From Phallus indusiatus (Eukaryota > Basidiomycota > Agaricomycetes > Phallales > Phallaceae): a stretch of DNA of 64,000 nt. The stretch lies in contig JAQFWX010000052.1 of NCBI GenBank assembly GCA_027605045.1, forward strand, positions 1 through 64,000, given 5' to 3'. The translations under genes and the position numbers were made by a program. The notes beneath the pieces were generated by a model that made no database searches, was not told the origin of the DNA, and saw only the letters and a program-made list of their open reading frames with translations. Positions 36,380 through 49,152 of the stretch are shown one piece after another (position 1 is the stretch's first letter; every line of letters starts with the position of its first letter).

Positions 36380-37040
36380 ATTTTTTCAAGCGTCGGCCAG
36401 AGTGCTGTCCAGAAAAAAGACCACAAGTCGTCCAATGGGCTCTGAAATTAATCTTCACCGTGATTCATTGACTCTAAAATCTGCCTTGACATGAACTCTT
36501 GGGTGCCCTAATAGCCAGTTATTTACATCAAACGTGTAGAACGGCGACTAGCACAACTCACGGATGAAGAGTTTTTGCCATGTAAAGACTCGAAATACTT
36601 TGGAATGTAAGCTACCATATCTCCATCAATAAGGATGGCCTTGCAAAATTTGTTTTTTTTTGCCTTGTAATCGGCCAACCATTGGGCTAGTCGCTTGGCA
36701 TTCGCCCCGTCATCCTTATTTAATAGGGTTGGATAGACTACTGGCGGTCAGTCGAAGAGAGAGGGACAGAAAGCTTGAGCAAGTTGCCGATACTGATATC
36801 CCGGTGCAAGTATCCATGCTGATAAGCCGTAAACCAACCTAAAGTCGCACATAAATATCAGTAAACCCCAAAATGTTCTCCACCAAGGGATGAATCCTTT
36901 TTTGGTGGTCTGAGATGGGATTAGGTGTTGTTAAAAAGGAAGTATATGATAGTTGAGTACAACACAGAGAAGAAAATAAAAATCTTACCTCCCGAACGTA
37001 GGCTTGGGTCTCCCGGCGGTGAAAAAGTAGGGGCTGAATT
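36380..37040 (-). pseudogene. Decayed FunK1-type fungal protein kinase
   Basis: On the minus strand, pieces of a fungal-specific FunK1 kinase line up in order but in different frames. At about 36834-36770 it reads AYQHGYLHRDISIGNLLKL (the HRD catalytic loop), soon stopped. At about 36714-36563 it reads AKRLAQWLADYKAKKNKF and then ILIDGDMVAYIPKYFESLHG, the DFG-region equivalent. At 36508-36452 it reads GTQEFMSRQILESMNHGED, the activation-segment end. At 36441-36382 it reads SPLDDLWSFFWTALWPTLEK. Most of the N-terminal domain is missing and in-frame stops break the pieces; spacing is too short for introns between some of them. I infer an inactive remnant. The flanks 35457-36380 and 37041-37333 hold nothing else I recognise. 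Confidence 0.72.
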
Positions 37041-37247
37041 CTAGTCTAAGTTCCTTTGCATGCAGCAAGGGCTTTCCGTCCCGTTTAATTTGTTTCTATC
37101 TGCATGCTGTTTGTCAGTATTTATTTGCATGGACTGGTAATCGTCACGGTTGACCAGCAGAGCTGCATGCGAGGGAATCTGCGACCCCAAGCGTGTGTCC
37201 AATTGGCAATTGGCAATGATTCCATTGACTTCAGGCACGTGACCGCG

Positions 37248-37253
37248 ACGCGT
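37248..37253. promoter_or_regulatory. ACGCGT (MCB-type) element before separase
   Basis: A perfect ACGCGT palindrome sits about 80 bases upstream of the separase ATG, next to a cacgtg E-box at 37237-37242. This is the MBF site of cell-cycle genes in yeasts; its use here is inferred. Confidence 0.4.
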
Positions 37254-37333
37254 GTCCAGCGTTGAATGTTCCCGCTACTTTAGGCGCGATAACTTTCGCC
37301 GTTCCCATCGCGTTTTTTTATCCTACATCGCAA

Positions 37334-40300
37334 ATGCCACCAGTTAGAGCAGTCTCGAAAACTACTCCACAATCTCTCCGCGATACACCACTGTCAGACG
37401 CTCTTTCTGATCTCTCAAAGTATGACGAATTTTTAGTTCGCCGCTTCAAGGCTGCAGTCAATTCGAATGATCGCGATATCTCATCGAAGACGTCGAAAGG
37501 AAAGGCATTTTCAGATTGTAGAAAACTTGCTATGTCGGCCGCGAATTCCTCATCCCAGTGTCTAGGGACTGTTGTTCGTTCGGGATGGAAGGCGTCCGAG
37601 CCGGCCACGATGACTGAGGTTTCGATGAATGGTGTATTATCAATTATCCAGGTGTTCAAACTCGCCATACAATCGTTACGAGACACCCTCCCGAAATCAT
37701 TGGATGTCGAAAGGGTTGCGTCAAGCTTTGTTGGAAAGATGGTTGCATTAGAACTTGTAAGGTCTCTGCACTTCGCATGACATCGGATATTGATGTATCA
37801 AAAACAGTTCCAACTTTCCCTTGATGTTTTATGGGACGCGAAACCATATATCGTTGCCCTTTACCACAGCTCTAATAATTTTCCAACACAATTAAAAAAG
37901 CCCACCACAAGACAAGCGAAGCTACCCCCATCTACTCAATATTGCTCGTTACTTCAATATCCTCAACCGCCCCCTGAGGATTCAAACATCCTGTCTCTGA
38001 TTTGCACTGCAATTGTACATTCTATCGCTTCATTAACAGCATTATTATCAAACCCGTCAATTGCCTTCCCAATCACAGCCGACGCTTTTGTCTCCGCTCT
38101 GGAGGAGAGCATCCTTTTGTCATGGATTACTTCATGTCCCAGCGAGCAGAAGGACGGCCTCTTATCGCGTACTCACAAAGCAATTGCATTTGCACTCACT
38201 AATATTAAGGCCTCCTCCGATACTTCACTACGACTCCGAATATGGTCGTTACGATGTCTTTTACAAAAGCCCACTTTGGACCCCGAGATGTTTTGGCTAC
38301 AGGCAACCCGTTATTGCGTCACACATGGGAAAATTCTGCATAATAGTCGTAAGTCTTGACATGGAAAATTCTGTTTTTATTCTAAAACAATCATCAGATT
38401 CTTATGATAAAGCTGCAAGTGATGTCGTTATGCTTTTCGATAGTATCACACCCTCTGCACAAGCCCGGGAAGGCGGTGCGTCCTTCATGAAGGGCTCGGC
38501 TTATAATAAGTTCTGTGAAACAATACTGATATTTGCACAGAAGGTTCGTTTTCGAGGCCCTCCATTCAATTTAAGCTCATAAAATGCAGGGGAACAACCT
38601 GATTGACGTTAAGCGTATTGGAGATTTCATACAAGCAGACATTAAGGAAAAGCCTAATTCACCTGAGACAACTAGATCTCATCATATTGCACTATTTGGA
38701 CACGCCTTAAAAAGTCTAGAACAGCTATCCCAACCAAGTGCAGGTAATTTATTTTTGAAAAGAGGCTACAACATCGTTATATGACGTTATTTTAGATCAA
38801 GGAATACTTCAAAACATTCGTCAATGCTGCACGGTCCTTTCTGATGATTTAACCGTGTTCATGGACGTTGATGGCAATCCCAGATTGATTCCTTCTGTGG
38901 AAAAACTACGTCGCCTTTGCGCCCGCTATCTTGCAGAAAAGAACTGTGATGAGGAATTGCAGGGAGCTGTTGTGTCTTTCTGTGATGCTTTCGCAAAAGG
39001 TGTTGAAGCATTGAAGCAGGTAGTGTTTCATGGTCAATTCGTGTTTATTCAGTTATAATTCCCCCTTCAGAAATCAGGTAACACCCTCGTCACGGAAGTG
39101 TATACCTGCGCCGTTGATTCCTTGTGTTCCCTGTCGAAATCACGTTTTGTACCTGGACAAACTTGGACATATGCAGCTGTTTATGATTATCTCGACCGCG
39201 CATCAACATTTATTGAATTTCCTCTTCTTCACCAAGGTCATGATTTGGATTACTTTGTCAAGCTGACCAAGTGTGTTGCTGGAACACTAATGAACACCGC
39301 TATTGCATTATATCAGATCAACCATTACTCCCATGCCGTTCGCTTTTTAACACTATGTTGTAATTTGACGAGTCAACTTTGGGACTCGCTGACGGCGATT
39401 GATACAGCATCTTCCGCACCCACCACAATCAAGTTAATTGAAGAGAGCCGTAGCTACTTCAGGACGGCTTTAACGAAACGCTGGGAATTATTGGGTGATT
39501 GCTACTCCAAGGTCGGGGATCGGAAGGTAGGGGATTTGTTATTATAAGCTTGCTGACTACTTTAATTCAATATCCCACAAGTCAGCATATCATGCTTTTC
39601 TCAAAGCGTTGAAATTTTCTTCTTTGGAAGACTTGAACGATCCTTCGAGAACATTGCTCCCGGGGGAAATATTCAGCCAGCCTCTTCTCAAGCGAATAGG
39701 AACCCTAGTCGAGAGGATCACGTACATCACAGTCTTCGACCTTTTCCTGCAAGAGGAAGCGTCCCTCTACGCAACCTTCGCTTCGGAAGTGTCCGCAGAG
39801 GCGCTCGGTCTTATACTAGAGCATCAAGTGTTCGTTTTAGAAAAGGGTATATCGAGGCCGGAAGTTAGATCAGTCGTAGACAAAATCTTGACGGATACTT
39901 TGAGGGTCTATGATGACCAGTATCCTATTCGCCGAGCTCGGTGTGTATTGTTCAGAATTTTTTGTTATCAAAGTTTAATTCTCGCTCAGAATCGTTGTAT
40001 GGCAAATTGACTTTGCCTATCGCCTCAACACAACAAGCTTTTCGATCGATAGCATAGTGCCAAAGGTTCTGGCTTTGTTATCACCTTCAATGTCACTGGG
40101 ATCAGATCAAGGTCTTCTACCCTTTCGTCAACAATACGAAGCAATGGTTTACATGTGGAGAGGATTGCTCATTCACCAACGATCCGAATTACACGACAAA
40201 GTCACGCCGACAGTTATAGAGAATGCTGCTTCCTCATGGGAGATCTTACGACAGCTGTTCTTAGGCCACACGCCACAGCCTGCTCCAGAAAGGAGCAAAC

Positions 40301-43300
40301 CCAGTCAACCCTCCCCGGTTATTCCTTCAACAACAAAAGTCCCTAGAGTGGCTACCCGAAGTTCTCCGCGGAAGAAGCCTGCAGCTGTCAAAGCCCCACC
40401 TCCTGTTACTCCCCGTCCACGAAAAAGTATGCTATTCTGAGAAAATTTGTTGCGTTAATACCTGACGTCTGATAGAAATATTTCTCACACCGCCTAAACC
40501 CGTGAAAGTCGCGTCTCCGATCACTAAGAGTCAGAATCCAATCGTGCTGACGATTGATTCCCGTCTCGTTTCAATTACTGGTGAATTCTTTCTCGTGTTG
40601 TTATCGTTGAAATCTAACCATTAATAGATTTATTCGCTCGATTACTGGGATTATTGGGACACATCCCTCTTAGACTACATTTCTTAGCCGCCCTTCAACA
40701 AGCCGCGACGTTATCACTGGAATCCGCCGCCAATGGTGAGTAAAATATGCATCGAGCCCTTCGTTTATTGTTCTGAGCTGTCTTTTTTTAGAATTCCTTT
40801 ACGCCTCAGCTGACGCGGCGGTAGAATATGCGAAGATTGGAAAATACAAGCGAGCATCGGCGATATTCACTCATACCTTGGATGCGATTAATGACGCGAA
40901 GCCTGGGGTGGTCTCAGAGGCAACGCATATCTTGGTTCTTCTCAGCTACGCAGAGGTTTTAGCACAGCGTGGTCGTGTAGCGAAAAGGTACGTTCGTGAT
41001 CGTCCCACATTGAACTTGACTCACCACAAATTAGTACACAACTCTATGAAGAAGCTCGTTCACTTTTTCGAGGAATTGAACGCAATCCTTCCCACATTTC
41101 GACGTTCAATAAAGTTAAAGGGAGAGCGCAAATTATTGAACTAACTGCTAAGGCGACAAAGGTATATGCCCTGATAAATGTAGCTAAGGTACTTAACGAA
41201 ATTGGAATATCCCAGGGCTGCTATATTCACTAATTCTAGGGAAGCATCCATACTGCGTTATCCGCACTCAGGCAGTCGCTCAAATTGTGGAATCGCGCTT
41301 ATGAAACGTTGCTCAGACATCAAACTGGAAAAGAAACTAGTTCAAAGGAGAACAATTCTAATCCATTCGACATGGGGTCCTTGACTGCAGCGTTGCCTCG
41401 CCTTGGCAATGAGAATGAGGTCGAAAAAGAAACATATACCCGGAATCCCTTATCTGAATATGTTCATTGGCGGATAGCAGAGGTGCTCACAGTCAATTCG
41501 TTGTTATCTCTTCGTTGTTTTAATTCTCGATCTAGGGTCTTTTTGGTGCGCTATTAGATTTAGCGGATGCTTATTTCTTGCAAGGTTCGATACGCGGTAG
41601 TGAGTATCTAGTTGAGCAAGCTCGGAGCTTGGCTACCGCTATCAATAGCACCAACTATGTTTGCCGCGCTATTACTAGAAGTATCGAAATCCATCTACAT
41701 AAGGGGAAATTAGAAGACGCTGTTTCGTCAATTAACACAGCCATCGAACTTCTCGGTGATGTAAGTTTGCTTACAGACCCATTACAATCTACGTTGTATT
41801 GATGCTTTATAGTCTGATAATCTGGACGCCATTAACGTTGCGAGACTATCAGCTCGCTATCAACAGCTACTTGATCAAGACACACAAGCGAATTCGTTAT
41901 ATTCTAAAGCTTTGGTGCTACTCTCTGGTTTAAGTGAATCCCTGTCCGCTTGGGAACATGCAATGCCCAGGTAAGCGCATTCATACATGCGTGTTATCAC
42001 TCCTCATCTTTGAAAAGTTCGAGACGATCGTCTATTGGCACTCCACAAGGCAGCAGCGACGCTGATATTTTCGCACCTGACTTCCTTGCGGCAATCTTTG
42101 CACAACAAAGTAATCTCTTTGACGTTCTCAGTTTCATTCACTAATATGAATCGCAGTTTGGCTCCAGCGAAATGAGCCTCGAAGTGTGCTTAATGAGCTC
42201 ATACAAAAACTTGACGCACTACCATCATCTGCTCAGGTGGAATCGGAAAAAACTGCAGTTTTGGCAAGACTTGCTCTACACCAATCTTATCTGAAATTCC
42301 GCACCGATATATTTCTTAGTTCTCTTACCGAGTCAGGTACGTTTTTGGGCGAATTCATGTTGGAGAAAGTATACGATTAGTGCTTCGTAGCAATCGCGAT
42401 CCCCTTGGGACTAACCTCAAAAGATGGGAAAGTACCTTCAGTTGGAGCTAGAGGTATAATGGAGACATTATCAACGGCTCAGACTTATTTCCAGCAAGCT
42501 TTACAACGCGCACGCATCGGAGGTAAAGTTACATATGCTAGGGAAGCTTCGCTGTCTCTAGCTACTTTACAACTTTTCCAAGTTTCTTTGGGAAATCTAA
42601 ATTATAACGACGCGAGCTTGGCTATAAATCTTTTGCGTATGTCTCATTCTGATTTTTGATTTTTTTAATGACAATGACTTATTTCAGATGCTTCCACGGC
42701 TTTGACACTACGGCGTGAGCTGGTCGAAGCCATCGAACAAAAATTCCCTGTAATCTCCAGAGACGACCTTGCATGGTCTGCCTTGTCGAGTAACGACGAG
42801 GATGTATCTGCTGTCGCATCGGCTGAATTTATCAGCAAAGAAGAATCAATACTAGCGACGTACTGGAACAGATTGCGCTCTAAATATGAATGGCCATCTG
42901 GTCTTGATGACGCGGGTTCTGCCGATGTCCTTCCCAATAATTGGACCATTGTCAATGTTAGCGTTTCGGACGACAAAAGCACACTTTTTGTATCAAGACA
43001 AAGAGCCAAGTCACAGCCATTGATATTTAGCATCCCGATAAATCGGCAAGGAAGAAAAGAAAACGAAGACGAGCCTCTGTCCTTCGAGGACGGGATTCGG
43101 AAGCTTCAAGATGTACTTGGCGAGAGTGACCGCATTGCCAAAGCTGCTAAGGATGTTGCCTCGGACGACCGCAGTGCAAGGGTTGCATGGTGGGCGAAGC
43201 GAGCGGCTCTTGATAAACAGCTTGGAGATATATTGAATGACATAGAATTTTGTTGGCTAGGAGCTTTCAAAGTAATTGCTCTACGGTTCAACGTGCATTC

Positions 43301-44551
43301 GTTTACTAATCAGACGCTGCGATAGACTGCTCTTCATGAAACAAGGCAGATAGGCACCGACGAGTTAAGTGAGATTGCAAACCGGATTGAAACGGTGTTT
43401 CAACGTACCTTGGTAACCGAGAAGAAACGCATTGGCCAATTCAAACTAGATCGCAGTCTGGTCGAATGTTTTGCAACGCTCTCTCCACAGTGTCGTCAAG
43501 AAGAGCTGGAAGATATCATCTATTTTGTTTTGGATCTTTACCAGTTTCACGGCATCTCTGTTCCTGTGTCCGAGATTGACATTGATGAGCTTGCTGTCCA
43601 GCTTCGGACAGTCCTTGAAGAATATGCCGCAAGGAAGTTCGCTCGGATAGAGGACGAGCATCTTTTCCTCATTCTTGACAAGAACGTTCAAGGAATACCT
43701 TGGGAATCCATGCCTTATCTTCGCGGTCGCTCGATCAGCAGAATACCATCATTGTCTTTCTTGATAGACCGAATTGAGTTTGCCCAGATACAAGATCAAC
43801 TAAGGAATACAGACACTCCGGACAGAACATTCACAAATGGAAGGGCAGCTGTCAATCCCAAAAACACGTTTTTCATTCTCAATCCCAGTGGAGATTTAGA
43901 GAAAAGTCAGGCTCGATTCGAGCCGTGGTTACAGGAGATGTCAGATCCGTCTATTGGTTGGAAAGGGATTGTTAAACGGAAACCTTCTGAACTCGAGTTC
44001 ACGGACGCGTTACAAAAAAAGGACCTTGTAATGTATGATCTCCTTGCAAAGGCAATTCTGAAAACTTTTTGTTTACGTTCCTTCAAATAGATATATTGGC
44101 CACGGTGGTGCCGAGCAATATGCACGCTCCAGCAAGATCAAGCATCTTCCTCGCTGTGCCGCGACAATGTTGTGGGGCTGTTCCTCCGGATTGATGCATG
44201 ACATGGGTGAATTCGACCGGCACGGAACTCCATATAACTACATGATCGCAGGGTGGTGAGTACTTCGCCTTCGCTATGGGAAAACCAATTAGTCAAATCT
44301 GACTTCTTCGTTCAATTAGCCCGACACTGATCGCATGCCTTTGGGACGTCACAGATAATGAATTAGATAGGTTTTCACAGTCTGTGCTTGACAAATTACA
44401 TTTAAATCCTGATCGGGTTCGGAGTTGGCGGCATGATGACGATGGGATGGTCTCTGTAGTAACTGCTGTTGCAGAATCGCGCGATTCGTGCAAGCTTAAA
44501 TACTTGACTGGTGCGGCTCCTGTAGTTTACGGTATACCATTTTATTTGTAG
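37334..44551 (+). CDS. ESP1: Separase (C50 cysteine protease)
   Basis: Cleaves the cohesin kleisin at anaphase onset, releasing sister chromatids; held by securin until then. A gene of many exons over 7.2 kb, in line with the large size of fungal separases. The long N-terminal part is alpha-helical and repetitive, with no clear motif, as in the family. The C-terminal protease domain is unmistakable: after the splice at about 44034-44091 it reads IYIGHGGAEQYA with the catalytic His, then ATMLWGCSSGLMHDMGEFD with the catalytic Cys, then GTPYNYMIAGCPTLIACLWD and the end TGAAPVVYGIPFYL. The ATG at 37334 (MPPVRAVSK) was preferred to the in-frame one at 37262. Internal exon borders in the helical region were only partly checked. 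Confidence 0.92.
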
Positions 44552-44709
44552 TCGTTGATAAATTTGGGTGATGATAATGGCATGATACGGCATTCAGTAC
44601 AGCCGGCAACATCCGGAGCAGTTTCGGGCGCTTGGCATCTCAAGGGACTCTCTCATTGTTAATATCTACAAGGATTCAAATTTCTTTGCCGTTGTCATTG
44701 TCCAATGCG

Positions 44710-47066
44710 ATGAGCACTGTCGTGACGATGACATTATCTCCTCATTCTGCGCCGGCACGCCAGCCCTCTCCGATCTCTATTCAAAGTTTTCCTACTTCAA
44801 CCAAATCCTACCCCACGTCGGCCCCCTCATTCTCGTCATCAGTACCTAACGCGACTACATCACCACCTACCTCCAACGAGACCATTAATCCTTTACATAC
44901 AATTTCTCAAAATGCTAAGCAAAAAGATATACCCGAAGATGAGAAGCGTCAAGCTGTCAGGAATGTTGCTGAACACTTGGATCCGTCTATAGATGGAAAC
45001 GGATACTTGCCTCATGCCTTAACGGAGAAAGTCACAAGAACATTTGCTACCGTTATTGACACTGTCTCGCTTCCTTCTGGCAACGACGCTCATGCTCACT
45101 CATCCCCTCTACCACTATCAGCTGTAGAGTCTGGAGAGCCCCAACTCTCCCCGCTGTTGGACGATCGACCTGAAAGGAAGTCCAATACTGCGCCTCATAT
45201 GCGACACTCCATCGCTGAAAATACACGACCTCAAGCCGCGTCTTCCTTGACATTCCGTACTAATGGTGCTCTACCTAATCCTAATTCTGGATTTCAAGTC
45301 ATTAGTCGACCGTCAGGAGAAGAATTGTCTTCAGCCGCAAGTACCGGTGTATTGTTACATCCATCTAGCGCTTCCGGTCGGTTTTCCCTTACTCCACGTA
45401 GAAATACCACAGGAAACGTAACCCAACGGCCAATGGACCAGCTGTCGTCTATGCGTGACCACTTGACCTCATATCGACCTTCAGATATGCCAGCTCTTGT
45501 CGATCCAGATATCTTGGAGCAAGCCAATCAGATAAGGAAGCAACGTATAAGCAAGCGAGTCAAGGCGCAAGCTCAGCTGGAAGCCGAGGCGCGAGCTCCT
45601 AAAGAAAAGGAGAGAGAGGAAGTCTTAGTCGGTAATCTCATAGGAGAAGACCATGTCAACTATGTACTCATGTACAATATGTTAACCGGTATCCGAGTCG
45701 CTGTTTCAAGGTGTCAGGCCAAAATCCGGCGGCCCTTGACTGACAGCGATTTTACTGCTAGAAACAAATTCTCCTTTGATATGTTCGTGAACTTATTTAT
45801 CACCGCTTTTTTCTTCGACTTGACACTAATCGACTCTACAGTATCGGTAATGAATTGACACCGTCTGCCAAGTACGATTTTAAATTCAAGGATTACGCTC
45901 CTTGGGTCTTTCGTGAACTACGTGAAGACTACTTCCGCCTGGACCCAGCGGATTATCTCCTTTCCCTCACCGCTAAATATATTCTTTCAGAGCTGGGTAG
46001 CCCCGGAAAATCAGGATCGTTTTTCTATTTCTCTCGCGACTACCGGTTTATCATCAAGACAATACATCATTCGGAGCACAAGTTTTTACTTAGCATCCTC
46101 AAAGAATACTACAACCATGTCAAATCAAACCCCAACACTCTTTTATCGCGTTTTTACGGCTTGCACCGTGTCAAACTCCCTCACGGACGAAAGATTCATT
46201 TTGTGATCATGAACAACCTTTTCCCGCCTCATCGTGATATTCATGAGACATATGATCTCAAAGGAAGTACAGTTGGTCGTTTATATCCGGAAGAAAAGGC
46301 CGCTCAAAATCCACGCGCGGTCCTGAAAGATCTCAACTGGATTGATCGGAAAAAACAATTAGAACTTGGTCCGGAAAAGCGTGCATACCTTGCGGAACAG
46401 CTGAAGCTTGATCTGGAATTTTTGAAGCAGATCAATGTGATGGACTACAGTTTACTTGTCGGAATTCATAACATGGAACGTGGTAACCGAGATAATTTAC
46501 GTAGGAATACACTCAAAGTGTTTTCGGTACGTGGGTCATGTTGAAGGATCCTTCATTTTTTTGAATTAAGCCATTCATTCAGCCCGATGTGGCCCATACT
46601 CGTCGGCGTTCGTCCCATGCTAAAATAAACCAACAAGACGCGGCTGCTCTGAAAAAAGCGATGCGAAAATTGGACCCAAAGGCCATAGGTACTGATGGGG
46701 ACACTATGCGATTGTCCGATGAAGAACCTGTTGACGATCGACAGTATCTCATTTTCTACCAGGACGAAGGTGGCTATCGTGCAACAGACGAGATCAACGA
46801 ACCCATTGATACAATATACTATCTGGGTATCATTGATATCTGTACACCGTACAACGTCGTAAAGAAGGCGGAGCATTTCTGGAAGGGTCTTCGCGCTGAT
46901 AGGGTGAGCTCAACACGATTTGCTCAATCTGCCCTTATGCTGATGTAGTTTGTTATAGCACAAAATTAGTCCGGTAGACCCAATCGAATATGCTCAAAGA
47001 TTCTATCATTTTTTAACCGCGATAATGCGCGGAGGTGAAGGCGGCGAACGCTTCAAAGCCGAATAG
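44710..47066 (+). CDS. MSS4: Phosphatidylinositol-4-phosphate 5-kinase
   Basis: Makes PI(4,5)P2 at the plasma membrane for actin organisation and signalling. Four exons (44710-45782, 45842-46526, 46583-46903, 46959-47066) give about 728 residues. The first 290 residues are Ser/Pro/Thr-rich and disordered. The PIPK domain begins near [20 protein letters not shown] and continues with [20 protein letters not shown], then [18 protein letters not shown] (ATP-binding lysine). Later come [20 protein letters not shown] with the DLKGS motif, and [11 protein letters not shown] with the catalytic MDYSLLVG. The activation-loop region ends [20 protein letters not shown] and the domain closes [16 protein letters not shown]. 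An upstream in-frame ATG at 44632 lies only 80 bases past the separase stop, so the ATG at 44710 is preferred. Spacing to separase is about 160 bp, same strand. Confidence 0.95.
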
Positions 47067-47720
47067 CCAGTTTTCTTTCTTTATCCTGTCCCGTTTATTA
47101 ATGTCTTCGTTTCTCAAGTTTTATCATCTTATTCTGATCGTTATTTTGTTAATTGCTGTTGCTTTCTGGTATTATTATTGAACGTTTTTGTCGGACATCT
47201 ACATTAACCCCACACTCCTTTCATTCCGTTTTACTTGCATTGGCTGATCTCAATCTCGAGCTTTCATTGCCTCCACGTCCTTTACCTCATTCTTCTTTTT
47301 TTTTCTCTATCGTTCAACTGGTAGTTTTATATTCTCAGCTTAATTGTCCGAAATGATGACTCATGAAGAATAGTAATTGCAATTAAACAAATATATGAGT
47401 TTCTGCATTTTGAAAATGACAGTGATTGCTTGACTTCTCAAGATCTCATGACTTTGATTCAAATTGTCTGGGATATCGATATACCTAGGGAGCTGGATGA
47501 CATGATGCGTGGACGACAGCCGAACTATAAGCTGTCGATGTCTCCGTGAGAGTAGTCCGCCAATAGCAGTCAAACCAATCTTTCAAATTTCTCAAAAGGT
47601 TTTATGAACTACATAACTTGAACCCAACTTGAACCTGACGCGGCTCGATGAAGCCCAGTTCAGAGTGACGGCGCGTGACAGCATCAAACCTTATTTGAGA
47701 GACATGTGACATCGTCTATG

Positions 47721-47800
47721 CGCCAAAAGTAAAATAAGGTTCAAGACGCAGTCTCTGTAGTCACGTGCAGCACGTGAGTGTCTAAGACAAGCGTATATAA
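47721..47800 (+). promoter_or_regulatory. Histone H3 core promoter with elements shared with H2A/H2B
   Basis: From left to right: gcgccaaaa (E2F/MBF-like) at 47721-47729, TAAAATAAGGTTCAAGACGC starting at 47730, paired CACGTG boxes at 47762-47767 and 47771-47776, and a TATA box (tatataa) at 47794-47800. The ATG is at 47895. The rest of 47067-47720 is the 3' flank of MSS4 and spacer with nothing recognised. Confidence 0.72.
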
Positions 47801-47894
47801 GTCGCGTCTCGGTTGGTGGAGAGACTGTGTTCCACCACTACCACTCCTATTCCTACGAGTACTCTCCACTCCCACCTTTGCCACCCTTTTACTT

Positions 47895-48463
<569 letters not shown>

Positions 48464-49152
48464 CCGATTCTGTTTCTGTATTGTCTACAATATTATATTA
48501 TTGTATTATTAGAATCCTATTATTCAATAATAGAGACTTAGTTTCGTCTCACCATACAAAGCGAACGTGCTTAGGAAATTTGACAAATGGTATTGATGCG
48601 TCTAGGTAAAGAGCTTTTCTTTATTACGCTCCATCGCTGAGTGACGCCACCGTCAGCAAGTAATCACAGATTGCTGTGAATTTGACACTTACGATTATAA
48701 TGTAGCAGCTTTTCGATAAGATCAACATGTGTTAACACCATCCTCCGACAACAGTATCTTTTTAGCTGCAGTTCGTCCAATGCCTCACTTGATCAAGTTT
48801 GAACACCCTTTTTTTTCAACATGTACACAACAGAAAATCACGCACCCTTCTGGGACATCATCGGACAGTAGTTGCAAATATTTTTTCCATTTGTCTCCAA
48901 TCACTTTACCGCATGAGAAACATCTGACTGGAATAATCTAATCAATAGTGATATTCAGGACAAAACCGTTGACATTGAGCTGTAAACTGACCATATTCTG
49001 TCTTGTGGCAATGGGCAGAAGCGGAGTGTGTATTTATTTGACTAAGCGCTGATGACCATTGTGGTCACGTGCCATAACGTGGTTTGTTTGTTTCGTGTTT
49101 ACGACGCGTCGCGTCCTAAGACTAATCATCAATACCGACGAGGTCATTCAAT
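48464..49152. other. Intergenic region before condensin, with an ACGCGT element
   Basis: No gene is supported. A perfect ACGCGT lies at 49104-49109 inside gacgcgtcgcgtcc, about 45 bases before the condensin ATG, and could be an MBF-type cell-cycle element. The left half is the 3' flank of histone H3. Confidence 0.45.

Noticed and set aside
44551..44646. Possible extra last exon of separase ending in GLSHC
   Set aside because: The unspliced reading ends APVVYGIPFYL, which is the usual separase C-terminus, so no intron is needed.
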